Positions 8,609 through 18,788 of a stretch of DNA of 64,000 nt are shown here, one piece after another. Every line of letters starts with the position of its first letter. The first letter of the stretch is position 1. This DNA comes from DATJKD01 sp963728295 (GTDB lineage: Bacteria; Pseudomonadota; Gammaproteobacteria; Steroidobacterales; Steroidobacteraceae), in assembly GCA_963728295.1 (NCBI GenBank), contig CAVSKB010000015.1, forward strand, positions 69,667 through 133,666. The letters are read 5' to 3'. A program made the translations under genes and the position numbers. The notes under the pieces are model-generated. The model was not told where the DNA came from, made no database searches, and was given only the letters and a program-made list of their open reading frames with translations.

Positions 8609-10397
8609 CGCACGGCGTGCGCGCGCGTAACCGCGTGGGCCGCGTGCGCGGCGCCTTCGTCGCGCTGCTCGCGCTCGCCTGGTGCGGGGTGACGCTCGCT
8701 GCGGACCGGATCCGCATCGAGATCGAAGGCGTCGACCGGACGATCGCCGACAACGTCCGCTCGTATCTGACGCTGAGCAGATACCTGCAGCGCGACGACC
8801 TCACCGATCCGCAGGTGCGCCGGCTCGCGGATCGCGCCGTCGACGAGGCGACCGATGCCATGCGCCCGTTCGGGTACTACGCGCCGTCCGTGCGCAGCCG
8901 CACCACGCGCGACGACGAGAACTGGATCGTCCGCCTGTTCATCGTGCCGGGCGAACCGGTGCGATTCCAGGTCGTCGACGTCGCGATCAGCGGGCCGGGC
9001 GAGGCCGACACGACGCTGCGCTCGGTCATCCACAACAGCACGGTCAAACCCGGCACGCGGCTCGAGCACCCGGCCTACGAGCGCCTCAAGCTCGAGCTGC
9101 TGCGAAGCGCACAGGAGCGCGGCTACCTTGACGCGAAACTGGATCGGCACGAGCTCATCGTCGATCCCGAGACGAGGACCGCCGATGTCCACGTCGCGCT
9201 CGCCACCGGCGGCCGCTACCAGTTCGGCAAGATCCTGATCGAGCAGAACGCGATCAGCGACCGGCTTTTCGCCGGCTACCTGCGCTTCGCCGAGGGCCAG
9301 CCCTATTCGCCGGAGCGCGTCCGCAGTACCCAGTTCGCACTCGAGGACAGCGCCTACTTCTCGACCATCTCCGTGCTGCCTGGGGACCGCGATCCCGTCA
9401 ACCTGACGGTGCCGATCACGGTGCGAGGTGAACCGGTCAAGCGCGACCGCTACAGCGTCGGCGCCGGCTACGGCACCGACACCGGCGTGCGCGGGAAATT
9501 CACCTGGGACAACCGGAGGGTCAACCGCCAGGGACACCGCTGGCAGGTCCAGGTGACGGCGTCCTCGATACAGAGCGAGGCGATCGCGCGCTACGTCATC
9601 CCGGTCGGCGACCCCTCGCTCGAGAAGCTCGAATTCTCGACCGCCTACATCAACGAGGAGATCGGCGATCTCGAGAGCGAGCGCATCGAGGTCATCGGCG
9701 GCCTCACGCGAGGCGCTGGGGCGCTGGCAGCGCGTACTGTTCCTCAAGCTCGACGAGGAGCGGTCGACCTTTCCCGACGGCACCGACGCAGACCGCCCTG
9801 CTGCTCATCCCTGGCGTGAGCTACGCCAGCCTGCCACCGAACTTCCTCACTGGCTGGGTTCGCGACGCGGCCTACTATTTCGAGCTTTCCGGCAGTCCGC
9901 AGACGCTTGGATCGGACGCCTCGTACCTGCGGTTCGTCGGCCGTGCTGAGAAGGTCTGGCGCATCTCCGGTCCCTGGTATCTGCGGCTGCGCGGCGAGGT
10001 CGGCGCAAGCTGGATAAATGAGTTCTCGGAACTCCCGGCCTCGCAGCGCTTCTTTGCTGGCGGTGACCGCAGCGTGCGCGGTTTCGGGCTGAACGAGCTG
10101 TCACCGCCGGGGCCGCCGGACGAGAACGGCAATCCGACCGAAGGTGTCGGCGGAGAGAACAAGCTCATCGGGAGCATCGAGATCGAGCGCGATCTGCCGC
10201 GCGACTTCCGCATCGCCGCGTTCTACGACACGGGCAACGCCTTCAACGACTGGAACGATCCGCTCGAGTATTCGATCGGCGTCGGCATACGCTGGAAGCT
10301 GCCAATGCTGATGATCGGGCTCGACGTCGCCCAGGCGCTCTCGGAGCCGGGCAAGAACCCGCGACTGCACCTGAACATCACACAGGTGCTGCTGTGA
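8605..10397 (+). CDS. tamA: Translocation and assembly module protein TamA, frame broken
   Basis: Outer-membrane Omp85-family protein that works with TamB in outer-membrane assembly and lipid transport. A signal peptide (FVALLALAWCGVTLAA) is followed by POTRA domains, with a first strand like RIRIEIEGVDRTIADNVRSYL. The 16-strand barrel ends in the C-terminal strand LHLNITQVLL, and the barrel loop motif GGDRSVRGFG is present. The frame breaks twice: near 9710 (the sense continues ALGRWQRVLFLKLDEERSTFPDGTDA) and near 9788 (it continues QTALLLIPGVSYASLPPNFL). Restored length is about 597 residues. The stop overlaps the tamB start by four bases (GTGA). Confidence 0.88.
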
Positions 10398-13300
10398 CGC
10401 GACGGGTGCTCGCGATCGGCGGCATCCTGCTGCTCCTGGCCATCGTGGGGCTCACGGTGTGGGCCGGCTGGCTCATCAACACCGAGGCGGGGCTGCATTT
10501 CGTGCTGCGGCGGCTCGAAACCCTCTCTTCCGTATCGATCACGACCAGCGGCGCGCGCGGCACCATCGGCGGGCCGCTCGCGTTCGACTCGCTGGTGATC
10601 GATCACGAGGCGGTGCGGATCGAAGCGCGCGACCTGCGTCTCGAACCCGAGCTCACCAACCTGCTTTCCAGGACGATCTCCATCACGCGTGCCGAGGCGG
10701 CCGCGATCGAGGTGACGTTGCACCGTCGGGAGCCGCAGCCCGCCGTCCGAGCCGCACTTCATGCCCCACCCGTTGCGTCTCGTGGTCGGAACCTTCGACC
10801 TGCGTCACGTCGCGCTCGTGCTCGCCAGCGGACAGCGATACGCCGTCGCTTCGATCACAGGGTCGCTGACGATGGACCACCGGGTGCTGAGCGCTCCGAT
10901 CGTCACCGTCAGGGATCCCGCGGGCGAGCTCTCGGGCGAGGTACGACTCCGCGCGGCGCGGCCGATGGGCGTGAACGGCACGCTTTCCGGGCGCTGGCGG
11001 CTGCCGGACGGTCACGACTACCGGTTCTCGAGCGCGGTGGGCGGCAATCTCGACCGGCTGGGCACCAACCTCCGCCTGGTGCAGCCCGCGCGCCTGAGTT
11101 TCACGGGCAACGCGCTCGACCTGACGGGTACGCCGCGGGTGCTCGGCACGCTTCGTGCCATCGACTTCGACGGCTCGCCGTGGGTCCCTGCCGGTCGTTT
11201 CCCCCGGCTCAGCGGCTCGGTCGCGATCGATGCGGGGCGCAGCTCGATCGGTCTCGACGGCACGATCACTTCCAAGGACTTCATCGATGAGCCGCTGCGT
11301 CTGCAGGGCGGTGGAACATGGCAGGGCCGCGTCATCGAGATCACAGCTCTCCGTGCGTGGTTGCCGCGCAGCGCCGCGTCGTTCACGACGTCCGGGACGA
11401 TCGATCTCGCACCCGAATCGCCGGTGCTTGCGCTGCGCGGCGAGTGGTCGACGCTTCGCTGGCCGCTCACCGGCGAGCCCGTCGTCACGAGTGCGCTCGG
11501 AGCCTACCGCGTCGGCGGCAGCCTGCCTTACGCCTATGCGGTGAAAGCCGAGACCGCGGGCCCGCAGATACCGTCGGCGGCATGGGAGTCGACCGGGCTC
11601 GTCGGTCGCGACGCCCTCACCATCGAGGCCATCGACGCATACACCTTGCGCGGCCGCATCCGCGGCGCGGGACGGCTGGCGTGGACGGGTGACCAGGCCT
11701 GGCGGTTTACTGCGCGGGCAAGCTCGCTCGACTTGCGCGGACTGCGCGCGGATCTCGACGGCCGTATCGACTTCGAGGGATCCATCGAGGGTCGCGGGTT
11801 CGGCGCCAACGCCCCACTGACCGCGCGTGTCGCATCGCTCAGCGGCGTGCTGTGGGGCCGCGCGCTCAACGGCAAGGGCGAGATCGCGCGCCGGGACGGC
11901 GGCTACGAGCTAAGCGGCGTGCGCGTAACGAATGGCGATTCCTATGCGCAGATCGACGGCCGCTACGGCCCGACGATCGATCTTGCCCTGGACGCCGATC
12001 TTCGCTCGCTCGCCGTCGTCGACCCGCGGCTCTCGGGCAGGCTGGTCGCGAGCGGCCGCGCCCAGGGTACCGCCGCGCGCCCCTCGATCATCGGCAAGGC
12101 GTCACTCGCGGGACTTGCGTTACGGCGAGGTCTTCCTCGGAGCCGCCGACGCCGATGTCGATCTCGACCTCGGCGATAGACGGGATTCGCGCGTCGTGCT
12201 GCGCGCCAGCGAGATCGACAGCGGCGCGCTGCGGTTCGACCGTGCCGAGCTCCGCGCCAGTGGCCGGATCGGCGAGCACGAGTTGTCGTTCGAGGCCGCA
12301 TCGCCCGGCGACGAGCGCTACCGTCTGGCGGGATTCGAGGCGCGGGTCGCGGCGCGCGGCGCCTTCGAGATCGACCGGCGCCGCTGGCACGGCGAGCTCG
12401 TATCCACAAAGCTCAGCTTCCCGGATGGCAGCGCGACGCTGCTGCAGCCGGCGGCGCTCGACCTGTCGCCCGAGGCGATGAGTGCCGCGCCGATCTGTCT
12501 CGAGACCGGCGAGGCGCGGCTCTGCGCGGAGGGGCAGTGGACGCAGACGCCCGCGAGCGCTGGCGGCTGATCTACAGCGCGCAGGACTGGCCGCTCAAGC
12601 GTGCTGCTCACCTCGCTGCTCGGCTGGCGCGAGTTCGACGGGACGCTCCAGGCGAGCGGCTGGATCGGCAAGGAGCCGGGCCAGGACTGGCTCGGCGCGA
12701 CCACGGTCCTGCTCGACAAGGCGAGCTTCGACATACCGCGCAACAAGTTCCGCACCGAGCGCGTGCACCTCGGAGGCGGCCGGCTCGATCTGTTCGCAGA
12801 GCAGGACCACATCCGCGGCAAAACTCGATCTCTCCGTCGGCGAGAACGCGCGGATCCAGGGCGAAGCGCGCGCGGAGCGCGTCGCGGGTGCGCCTTGGGC
12901 CGAGTTCCCGGTAGCGGGTAAGCTGCACGGCGGCTCGGAGGCGCTCACCGCGTTGCCGCTCTTCGTGCCGGAGATCGACCGCTCGGCCGGACGGCTGGAT
13001 GCCGAGGTCAAGATGAACGGAACGCTCGGCGAGCCGCTTTTCAACGGCGAGTTCGCAGTGACCGACGGACGGTTCGAGTTCTACCGCACGAATTTCATCC
13101 TCGCGGACGCGCAGCTCTCAGGCCGTTTCGAAGGCGATGAGCTCAGCTTCCAGGGTCGGGGCACGACCTCGGGTGGGTCGGTAACCCTCGATGGACGCTT
13201 CCGCTGGCCCGAGGGGGTGATGAACGGCTCGATGCGGCTCAAGGGCGACAGGCTCCTCGTCGCCGATACGCCTGAGTACCGCATCGTCGCCTCGCCCGAT

Positions 13301-14170
13301 CTCACCGTCACCGCAGGCACCAACGGCTATCTCGTCACCGGCCAGGTGCAGATCCCGACCGCGCTGATCGCGCCGAAGGACCTCACGACCTCGGTCAGCA
13401 CGTCACGCGACGAGCGCATCGTCGGCATCGATACGGACGACGACGCGCCTTCGACGCTCGAGCGGGTCCGCAGCCAGATCGACGTCGTGCTCGGCGACGA
13501 CGTGCGTGTCGACAGCTACGGCCTGAAAGCGAAACTGGGCGGCGCGGTCACCGTGCTCACCCGGCCCGCGGACGTCGCTCGCGGGCAGGGCGCGATCAAT
13601 GTCGTATCGGGCGAATACAAGGCTTTCGGGCAGGACGTCCGCATCACCCGCGGACGGCTCTCCTACGACAACACGCCGCTCTCCCAGCCGACGCTCGACC
13701 TCGTCGCCGAGCGGCGCATCGAGGACGAGGACGTGACCGTCGCCGTCAACGTCCGCGGCCAGCTCGACCACCCCTTCATCACCATTACCTCGACGCCGGC
13801 GATGTCCTCGAACGAGGCGCTGTCCTATCTGCTGACGGGCCGCTCGGTCAATACATTGCAGTCCGGCGAAGTCCAGGCACTCGACAGTGCGGCCCAGAGC
13901 CTGGCAATCGGCGGCGGCGGTCTGCTGCTCGGCGGCATCGGCAGCCGGCTCGGGCTCGACGCGGTGACCGTCGAAAGCTCGGGCACCGACGACACCTCGG
14001 TGGTGCTCGGAAAGTACCTCAACCCCAGGCTGTTCGTGAGTTACGGCATCTCGATCGCGGAATCGATCAACACCATCAAGCTGCGTTACACCCTGAATCA
14101 GAAATGGGCACTGAAGGCCGAGGCCGGTCTCGACCAGAGCGCCGATATCGAATACCGCATCGAGCGCTGA
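10394..14170 (+). CDS. tamB: Translocation and assembly module protein TamB, frame broken
   Basis: AsmA-like inner-membrane-anchored protein that spans the periplasm and pairs with TamA. An N-terminal anchor (VLAIGGILLLLAIVGLTVWAG) is followed by a very long beta-rich region and the C-terminal DUF490/TamB domain. Marks of that domain include SNEALSYLLTGRSVNTL, a glycine-rich GGGGLLLGGIGSRLGLD and the final ADIEYRIER. Sense jumps between frames near 10735, 12115, 12540, 12600 and 12825, each time with good protein on both sides. Restored length is about 1258 residues, normal for TamB. Five independent breaks in one otherwise conserved gene point to base-calling errors. Confidence 0.88.
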
Positions 14171-14191
14171 GCATCGCCGCGGGCGCGACAG

Positions 14192-14809
14192 TCAGTCGAA
14201 GTCCGCAGGCAACGGCTGCTTTCGCCAGTGCTCGTTCAGCCGGGCCACCTGCGCGGGGGTGCTGCGCCCCAGCGACATCGGGGGCAGACGATCGACGTCG
14301 AAGAAGCCCGCTGCATCGGTCTCGTAGCTGCCGCGTGGCTCCCCGCCGAGCATCTCGCAGAGGAAGAGCGCCTTCCAGCTGTGAAAGAGTCCCGGCGAGG
14401 GTCCGTGCAGCCGCCGGTCCAGCAGTGCCGCGAGCGAAACCGCCCGGCTCCGTATGCCCGATTCCTGCTCGATCTCGCGCGTCACCGCCTGCGAGGGGCT
14501 CTCGCCCACGTCGGCCCAGCCGCCGGGAAGCGTCCAGAGACCGTCGGCCCGCTCGCGGACGAGAAGCACCGCTCCGCCGCGGAATATCGCACCGCGCACC
14601 TCGATCTTCGGCGTGACGTATCCCTCCTCGCGGGACCAGAGTGCGAGCACCCGCGCACTGCGCGCCGGATCGCCGTCCGTCAGCAGCTCCGCGGCGATCC
14701 GCTCGATCTCATCGTAGCGCTCGCGGTCGTACTCGCCCGAGCAGTAGTGAAGCCCGGTCCGCGCGAGCGCGTGAAGCCGTCGTGCGGCGTCGAGCAGTCG
14801 GTCGCTCAT
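14192..14809 (-). CDS. Nudix hydrolase with N-terminal Nudix-associated domain
   Basis: A 205-residue hydrolase. The first 65 or so residues (LARTGLHYCSGEYDRERYDEI) match the N-terminal domain found in nucleoside-diphosphate-X hydrolases of the ADP-ribose type. The Nudix box is GGWADVGESPSQAVTREIEQ followed by ESG, with the catalytic REIEQE core intact. The likely substrate is a nucleoside diphosphate linked to another group, not specified further. It faces tamB tail to tail and is divergent from argR; its ATG at 14809 is about 64 bases from the argR promoter elements. Confidence 0.85.
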   Translation of the reverse strand: MSDRLLDAARRLHALARTGLHYCSGEYDRERYDEIERIAAELLTDGDPARSARVLALWSREEGYVTPKIEVRGAIFRGGAVLLVRERADGLWTLPGGWADVGESPSQAVTREIEQESGIRSRAVSLAALLDRRLHGPSPGLFHSWKALFLCEMLGGEPRGSYETDAAGFFDVDRLPPMSLGRSTPAQVARLNEHWRKQPLPADFD

Positions 14810-14872
14810 TCGCTCATTGTCGCCCGAGGTGAGCGGCGACGCACGCGTCGCGACACCGGTCGTGGTGCGTAC

Positions 14873-14917
14873 TTGACACTGTTTGCATATTTATGCAGAG
14901 TGGCGGCGTTTTTATTC
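14873..14917 (+). promoter_or_regulatory. Candidate argR promoter and ARG box
   Basis: A TTGACA -35 box lies at 14873-14878. It is followed at 14884-14897 by TGCATATTTATGCA, an inverted repeat (TGCATA/TATGCA) like the AT-rich ARG boxes bound by ArgR. A second half-site, TTATTCAT, is at 14910-14917, about one ARG-box spacing downstream. In a region this GC-rich the AT-rich dyad stands out. It suggests ArgR represses its own operon. No clear -10 can be fixed. Confidence 0.5.
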
Positions 14918-14934
14918 ATAGGACCTGCGGAGCC

Positions 14935-15387
14935 GTGGCGACCGAACCCAGTCCGCTGCTGCGCCGTGCCGCGATCGCACGGATCCTGCGCCAGTCTGCC
15001 GTCGGCCGGCAGTCCGAGCTCGTCGCACTGCTGCGCCGCGAAGGCTTCGACGCCACGCAGTCGAGCGTCAGCCGTGACCTGCGCGAGCTCGGCGTCGCCA
15101 AGGCGGGCGATCGCTACCTGCTGCCGGCCGTCGAGGACGCCCTCACTCCGAGCCACTTCGAGGCCGTGAGCGGATTCCTGAAGGATTTCCGTCATGCGGG
15201 CGCCTGCCTGACGGTACTTCGCACCATGGTTGGCAGCGCGCAGAGCGTTGCGATCGCCATCGACAAGGCGCGCTGGCCCGAGGTCGTCGGCACGATCGCC
15301 GGCGACGACACCATCTTCATCGCGACCGGCAACGCCCGCCTGCAGCGCAAGCTCGCCGAGCGGCTGCGCGCCAGTTTCTCCCGCTGA
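14935..15387 (+). CDS. argR: Arginine repressor ArgR
   Basis: Hexameric arginine-sensing repressor. The N-terminal winged helix contains QSSVSRDLRELGVAK, the ArgR DNA-recognition signature. The C-terminal arginine-binding and oligomerisation half contains GSAQSVAIAIDKARWPEVVGTIAGDDTIF, with the GDDT arginine-binding turn. I prefer the GTG at 14935 (about 150 residues, normal length), because the upstream ATG at 14893 lies inside the AT-rich dyad that looks like an ARG box. argG begins 10 bases after the stop, so this is the first gene of the arginine operon. Confidence 0.9.
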   Translation: MATEPSPLLRRAAIARILRQSAVGRQSELVALLRREGFDATQSSVSRDLRELGVAKAGDRYLLPAVEDALTPSHFEAVSGFLKDFRHAGACLTVLRTMVGSAQSVAIAIDKARWPEVVGTIAGDDTIFIATGNARLQRKLAERLRASFSR

Positions 15388-15397
15388 GGCCCGCAGC

Positions 15398-16615
15398 ATG
15401 ACGAACTCATCGACGGGGGCGCGACCCATCCTGCTCGCATTCTCCGGAGGTCTCGACACCTCCTTCTGCGTTCCGTGGCTCGCCGAGACGCATGGGCGGC
15501 CGATAATTACGCTCACCGTCGATACCGGCGGCATCGATGCCGATGCGGCGCGCATGCTCGAGGATCGCTCGCGCGCGCTCGGCGCCGTCGCGCACCATCT
15601 CGTCGATGCGCGGGCCGGATACTTCGAACAGGTGCTGCGCTACCTCGTGATGGGCAACGTGCGGCGCGGCAACCTCTATCCGCTGTGCGTCGGCGCCGAG
15701 CGCGTGCTGCAGGCGCAGACCGTCGCGCAGTGGGCGACACGGCTCGCCAGCGACACGGTAGCGCACGGCTCGACCGCCGCCGGCAACGACCAGGTGCGGT
15801 TCGAGGTGGCGCTCCGCACGCTCGCGCCCGGGCTCGAGATCCTGGCACCGGTCCGCGACCGCGCCTTCAAGCGACCGGAGCAGGTCGCGTACCTCGAATC
15901 GCGCGGATTGCCGGTGCCGCCCTTCGGGGCTGCGTACTCAGTCAACCGCGGCCTGTGGGGCGTGACGATCGGCGGAAAGGAGACCTTGAGCTCCCAGGGG
16001 AGCATTCCGGAGTCCGCCTGGGTGCTGACGCGCGGCGCCTTCGATCAGCCGCGCGAGCCCGAGCGCCACACGATCGGCTTCGAATCCGGCGTGCCGTGCT
16101 CGCTCGACCGCGAGCCGATGTCGCCGGTCGCGTTGATCGAGCATCTCGAATCGATGGCCGCGCCGTTCGGCATCGGCCGCGGTATCCACCTGGGCGACAC
16201 GATCATCGGCTTCAAGGGCCGCGTCGCGTTCGAGGCGCCGGCCGCCGAGGTGCTGCTCACCGCACACCGCGAGCTCGAGAAGCTCGTGCTGTCTGCGCGC
16301 CAGGCGCGCATCAAGGACCAGCTCGCCGCGACCTATGGCGATCTCGTCCACGAGGGCCAGCACCTCGATCCGGTGTGCCGCGACATCGAGGCGGCGTTCA
16401 TGGCCTCACAGCGGCGCGTCACGGGCGAGGTCCACGTCCTGCTGCGATGCGGCGCGGCCTTCGTCGAGGGTGTCGAATCGCCCTACTCGCTGATGAAGGC
16501 GTCGAAGGGCGCCTACGGAGAATCCGCCGGCGAATGGACCGCCGCGGAGGCGCATGGCTACTCGAAGATGCTGGCGCTGCCGGGCATCTTCTACACGCGC
16601 GCGGGCCGCCAGTAG
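15398..16615 (+). CDS. argG: Argininosuccinate synthase
   Basis: Joins citrulline and aspartate with ATP to form argininosuccinate. The PP-loop AFSGGLDTS is at the N-terminus (about residues 14-22), and HGSTAAGNDQVRFE matches the citrulline/aspartate binding loop. At 405 residues the frame is unbroken and full length. In this operon the enzyme may have to wait for deacylation of an N-acyl-citrulline, because the carbamoyltransferase encoded downstream is of the acyl-ornithine class. Confidence 0.93.
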   Translation: MTNSSTGARPILLAFSGGLDTSFCVPWLAETHGRPIITLTVDTGGIDADAARMLEDRSRALGAVAHHLVDARAGYFEQVLRYLVMGNVRRGNLYPLCVGAERVLQAQTVAQWATRLASDTVAHGSTAAGNDQVRFEVALRTLAPGLEILAPVRDRAFKRPEQVAYLESRGLPVPPFGAAYSVNRGLWGVTIGGKETLSSQGSIPESAWVLTRGAFDQPREPERHTIGFESGVPCSLDREPMSPVALIEHLESMAAPFGIGRGIHLGDTIIGFKGRVAFEAPAAEVLLTAHRELEKLVLSARQARIKDQLAATYGDLVHEGQHLDPVCRDIEAAFMASQRRVTGEVHVLLRCGAAFVEGVESPYSLMKASKGAYGESAGEWTAAEAHGYSKMLALPGIFYTRAGRQ

Positions 16616-16639
16616 CGGCAGCCATCCGGGAGCCGACCG

Positions 16640-17719
16640 ATGAAGACCCTCGTCGTCGACAAGATCGCCTCGATCGCCCAGGCCGCGGGTCTCGGGCACG
16701 AGCTGCGCGTCGCAACCAGCGACATCCCCTGCGAGGAAGGGGTGCTGCTCGTCGTCGAGATCCTCACCAACAAGTCGAACTACAACACGCTCGAGCTCAC
16801 GAGCGGCCGCATGGCGAAGCTCGCGCGCGGCGACGTGATCGTGGGCGCGCTCGGTCATCGGCAGGCGCTCTTCGGCTACTCGGGGCACGTTCCCGACAAG
16901 GTCGAGGCCGGCGACGTGCTGCAGGTGCTCAACATCGGCGGCGTGCTCGGCATCTGCGACTCGATCAACCCCGACAAGGGCAAGCCCTTCGACTGCCGGG
17001 TGCTGGGTGGGGTCCTGCAGTTTCCGTTTCTCGGCGAGCGGATCGGCGTACCGGCGCGGATCGGGCACCGCAAGCTGGACCCGGCGGCGGGTCTCGATAC
17101 GCACGGAGTCCCGGTGGTCGCGCTTGCGGGGACGTGCATGGAAGCCGGGAAGACCGCGGCCGCATGCGCGATCGTGAGCCGCATGCGGCACCGCGGGCTC
17201 GCGGTGAACGCCTTCAAGGCCACGGGCGTCTCGCTGCGGCGCGACATCCTCGCCATGGAGGACGCGGGCGCGCGGCGCAGCATGATCTTCACCGACCTGG
17301 GCGTGGTCACGACCACCGCTGCAAACGGCCCGGCGCTCACGCGCACGATGCTGACCGAGATGACCCAGGACAAGCCGGACGTCGTCGTGTTCGAGCTCGG
17401 CGACGGAATCCTCGGCGCCTATGGGGTCGAGGCGATCCTGTCGACACCGGACATCCGCCGTGTCCTGTCCGCGGTCGTGCTGTCCGCGAACGACCCGGTC
17501 GCGGCGTGGGGCGGCGTCAAGCTGCTGCGCGAGCGTTTCGACATCGAGCCATGCGCCGTGACCGGTCCCGCGACCGACAACGCGGTCGGCGTCCGGATCA
17601 TCGAGGAACAGATGGGCGTTCACGCATGCAACGCGATGACCGCGGGTGCTGCGCTCGGCGATCACATCCTCGAGAGCTTAGGGATAGGCGCCCGGCTTGC
17701 ACACGCGGTGAGCGAATGA
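16640..17719 (+). CDS. P-loop NTPase-like protein of unknown function in arginine operon
   Basis: A 359-residue soluble protein between argG and argC. The N-terminal half (about residues 1-145) is beta-rich, with conserved-looking GALGHRQALFGYSGHVPD and GICDSINPDKGKPFDC. The C-terminal half starts with a P-loop, GTCMEAGKTAAACA, followed by KATGVSLRRDILAMEDAG and FELGDGILGAYGVEAIL. The second half resembles DUF1611/DgcN-like or dethiobiotin-synthetase-like P-loop proteins in general layout, but I cannot assign a family with certainty. Its stop overlaps the argC start (ATGA), so it is expressed with the pathway. The operon lacks an acyl-glutamate synthase and an acyl-citrulline deacylase; whether this protein serves such a step is untested. 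Confidence 0.6.
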   Translation: MKTLVVDKIASIAQAAGLGHELRVATSDIPCEEGVLLVVEILTNKSNYNTLELTSGRMAKLARGDVIVGALGHRQALFGYSGHVPDKVEAGDVLQVLNIGGVLGICDSINPDKGKPFDCRVLGGVLQFPFLGERIGVPARIGHRKLDPAAGLDTHGVPVVALAGTCMEAGKTAAACAIVSRMRHRGLAVNAFKATGVSLRRDILAMEDAGARRSMIFTDLGVVTTTAANGPALTRTMLTEMTQDKPDVVVFELGDGILGAYGVEAILSTPDIRRVLSAVVLSANDPVAAWGGVKLLRERFDIEPCAVTGPATDNAVGVRIIEEQMGVHACNAMTAGAALGDHILESLGIGARLAHAVSE

Positions 17720-18777
17720 GAGAGCGGACTCCCGCGATCGTTCTCGGCGGCACCGGCTACGTCGCGGGCGAGCTGCTGCGGCTGCTCGCCGCTCACCCGC
17801 GACTCGACCTGGCCGCCGTCGCGTCGGACAGCCAGCCCGACACGCCGGTCGCGCAGTTCTTTCCGCATCTGCAGCCGGTGCTGCCGCACCTGCGCTTTGC
17901 GGGACACGACGAGATCGTCGAGTACGTGGCCGCCAACCCTGTCACCGCGGTCCTTTCCGCCGCGCCGCATGGCGTCTCGGCCGGTCTGATCGACCGGCTG
18001 CTCGGCGCCGCCGAGGCGGCCGGCACGCGGCTGCGCGTCGTCGACATCTCCGCCGACTTCCGATACCCGACGGCCGCCGCTTACGAGCGCGTCTACAAGC
18101 ACGGGCACGCCGCGCCTGCGCGCATCGCGGAGTTCAGCTGCGCGGTTCCCGAGCACGCCTCGGATCTCACCACACCGCACGTCGCGCACCCCGGCTGTTT
18201 CGCGACGGCGGTGCTTCTCGCGAGCGTGCCGCTGCTCTCGCTCGGCCTCGTCGAGCCGCGGCTGTTCGTCACGGGCATCACCGGCAGCACGGGATCCGGT
18301 CGCCAGCCGACACCGGGCACGCATCACCCGCAGCGGCATGGCGACCTGTACGCCTATGGCGCGCTCGCGCACCGGCACACGCCCGAGATCGCCGCGCTGG
18401 CCGCGGCCGCCTCCGGCGTGGAGGCGCACTTCGCGTTCGTGCCGCACTCCGGGCCCTTCGCACGCGGTATCCACGTCACGGTGCAGGCCGTAGCCAGTGA
18501 GCCGATCACGACGCCGGCGCTGCTCCAGGCACTCGCGGAAAGCTACGAGCAGTCGCCGTTCGTGCACGTCGGCCCGGAGCTGCCGCGCGTCAAGGACGTG
18601 GCCGGCAGCAACTTCGCGCGCCTCTCGGGTGTCGCCGGCGGTGGAACCGTCGCGGTGATGTGCGTGATCGACAACCTCGTCAAGGGTGCCGCGGGCGGAG
18701 CGATCCAGTGGATGAACCGCATGCTGGGCATCGACGAGACCGCCGGACTCATGTCTCCGGCACCCGGCTGGACCTGA
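17716..18777 (+). CDS. argC: N-acyl-gamma-glutamyl-phosphate reductase ArgC
   Basis: NADPH-dependent reductase that makes N-acyl-glutamate semialdehyde. The nucleotide-binding start GGTGYVAGELLRLLAAHP and the catalytic cysteine in HPGCFATA are present, as is the family stretch GITGSTGSGR. The 353-residue frame is unbroken. The start is the ATG overlapping the stop of the preceding P-loop gene by four bases. Whether the acyl group is acetyl or succinyl cannot be told from this protein alone; see the carbamoyltransferase entry. Confidence 0.9.
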   Translation: MRERTPAIVLGGTGYVAGELLRLLAAHPRLDLAAVASDSQPDTPVAQFFPHLQPVLPHLRFAGHDEIVEYVAANPVTAVLSAAPHGVSAGLIDRLLGAAEAAGTRLRVVDISADFRYPTAAAYERVYKHGHAAPARIAEFSCAVPEHASDLTTPHVAHPGCFATAVLLASVPLLSLGLVEPRLFVTGITGSTGSGRQPTPGTHHPQRHGDLYAYGALAHRHTPEIAALAAAASGVEAHFAFVPHSGPFARGIHVTVQAVASEPITTPALLQALAESYEQSPFVHVGPELPRVKDVAGSNFARLSGVAGGGTVAVMCVIDNLVKGAAGGAIQWMNRMLGIDETAGLMSPAPGWT

Positions 18778-18788
18778 GAGGCGCAGGA

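Noticed and set aside
15475..18777. 1100-codon frame starting inside argG
   Set aside because: Only the part from 17716 is real (ArgC). The upstream part is out-of-frame translation of argG and the P-loop gene.
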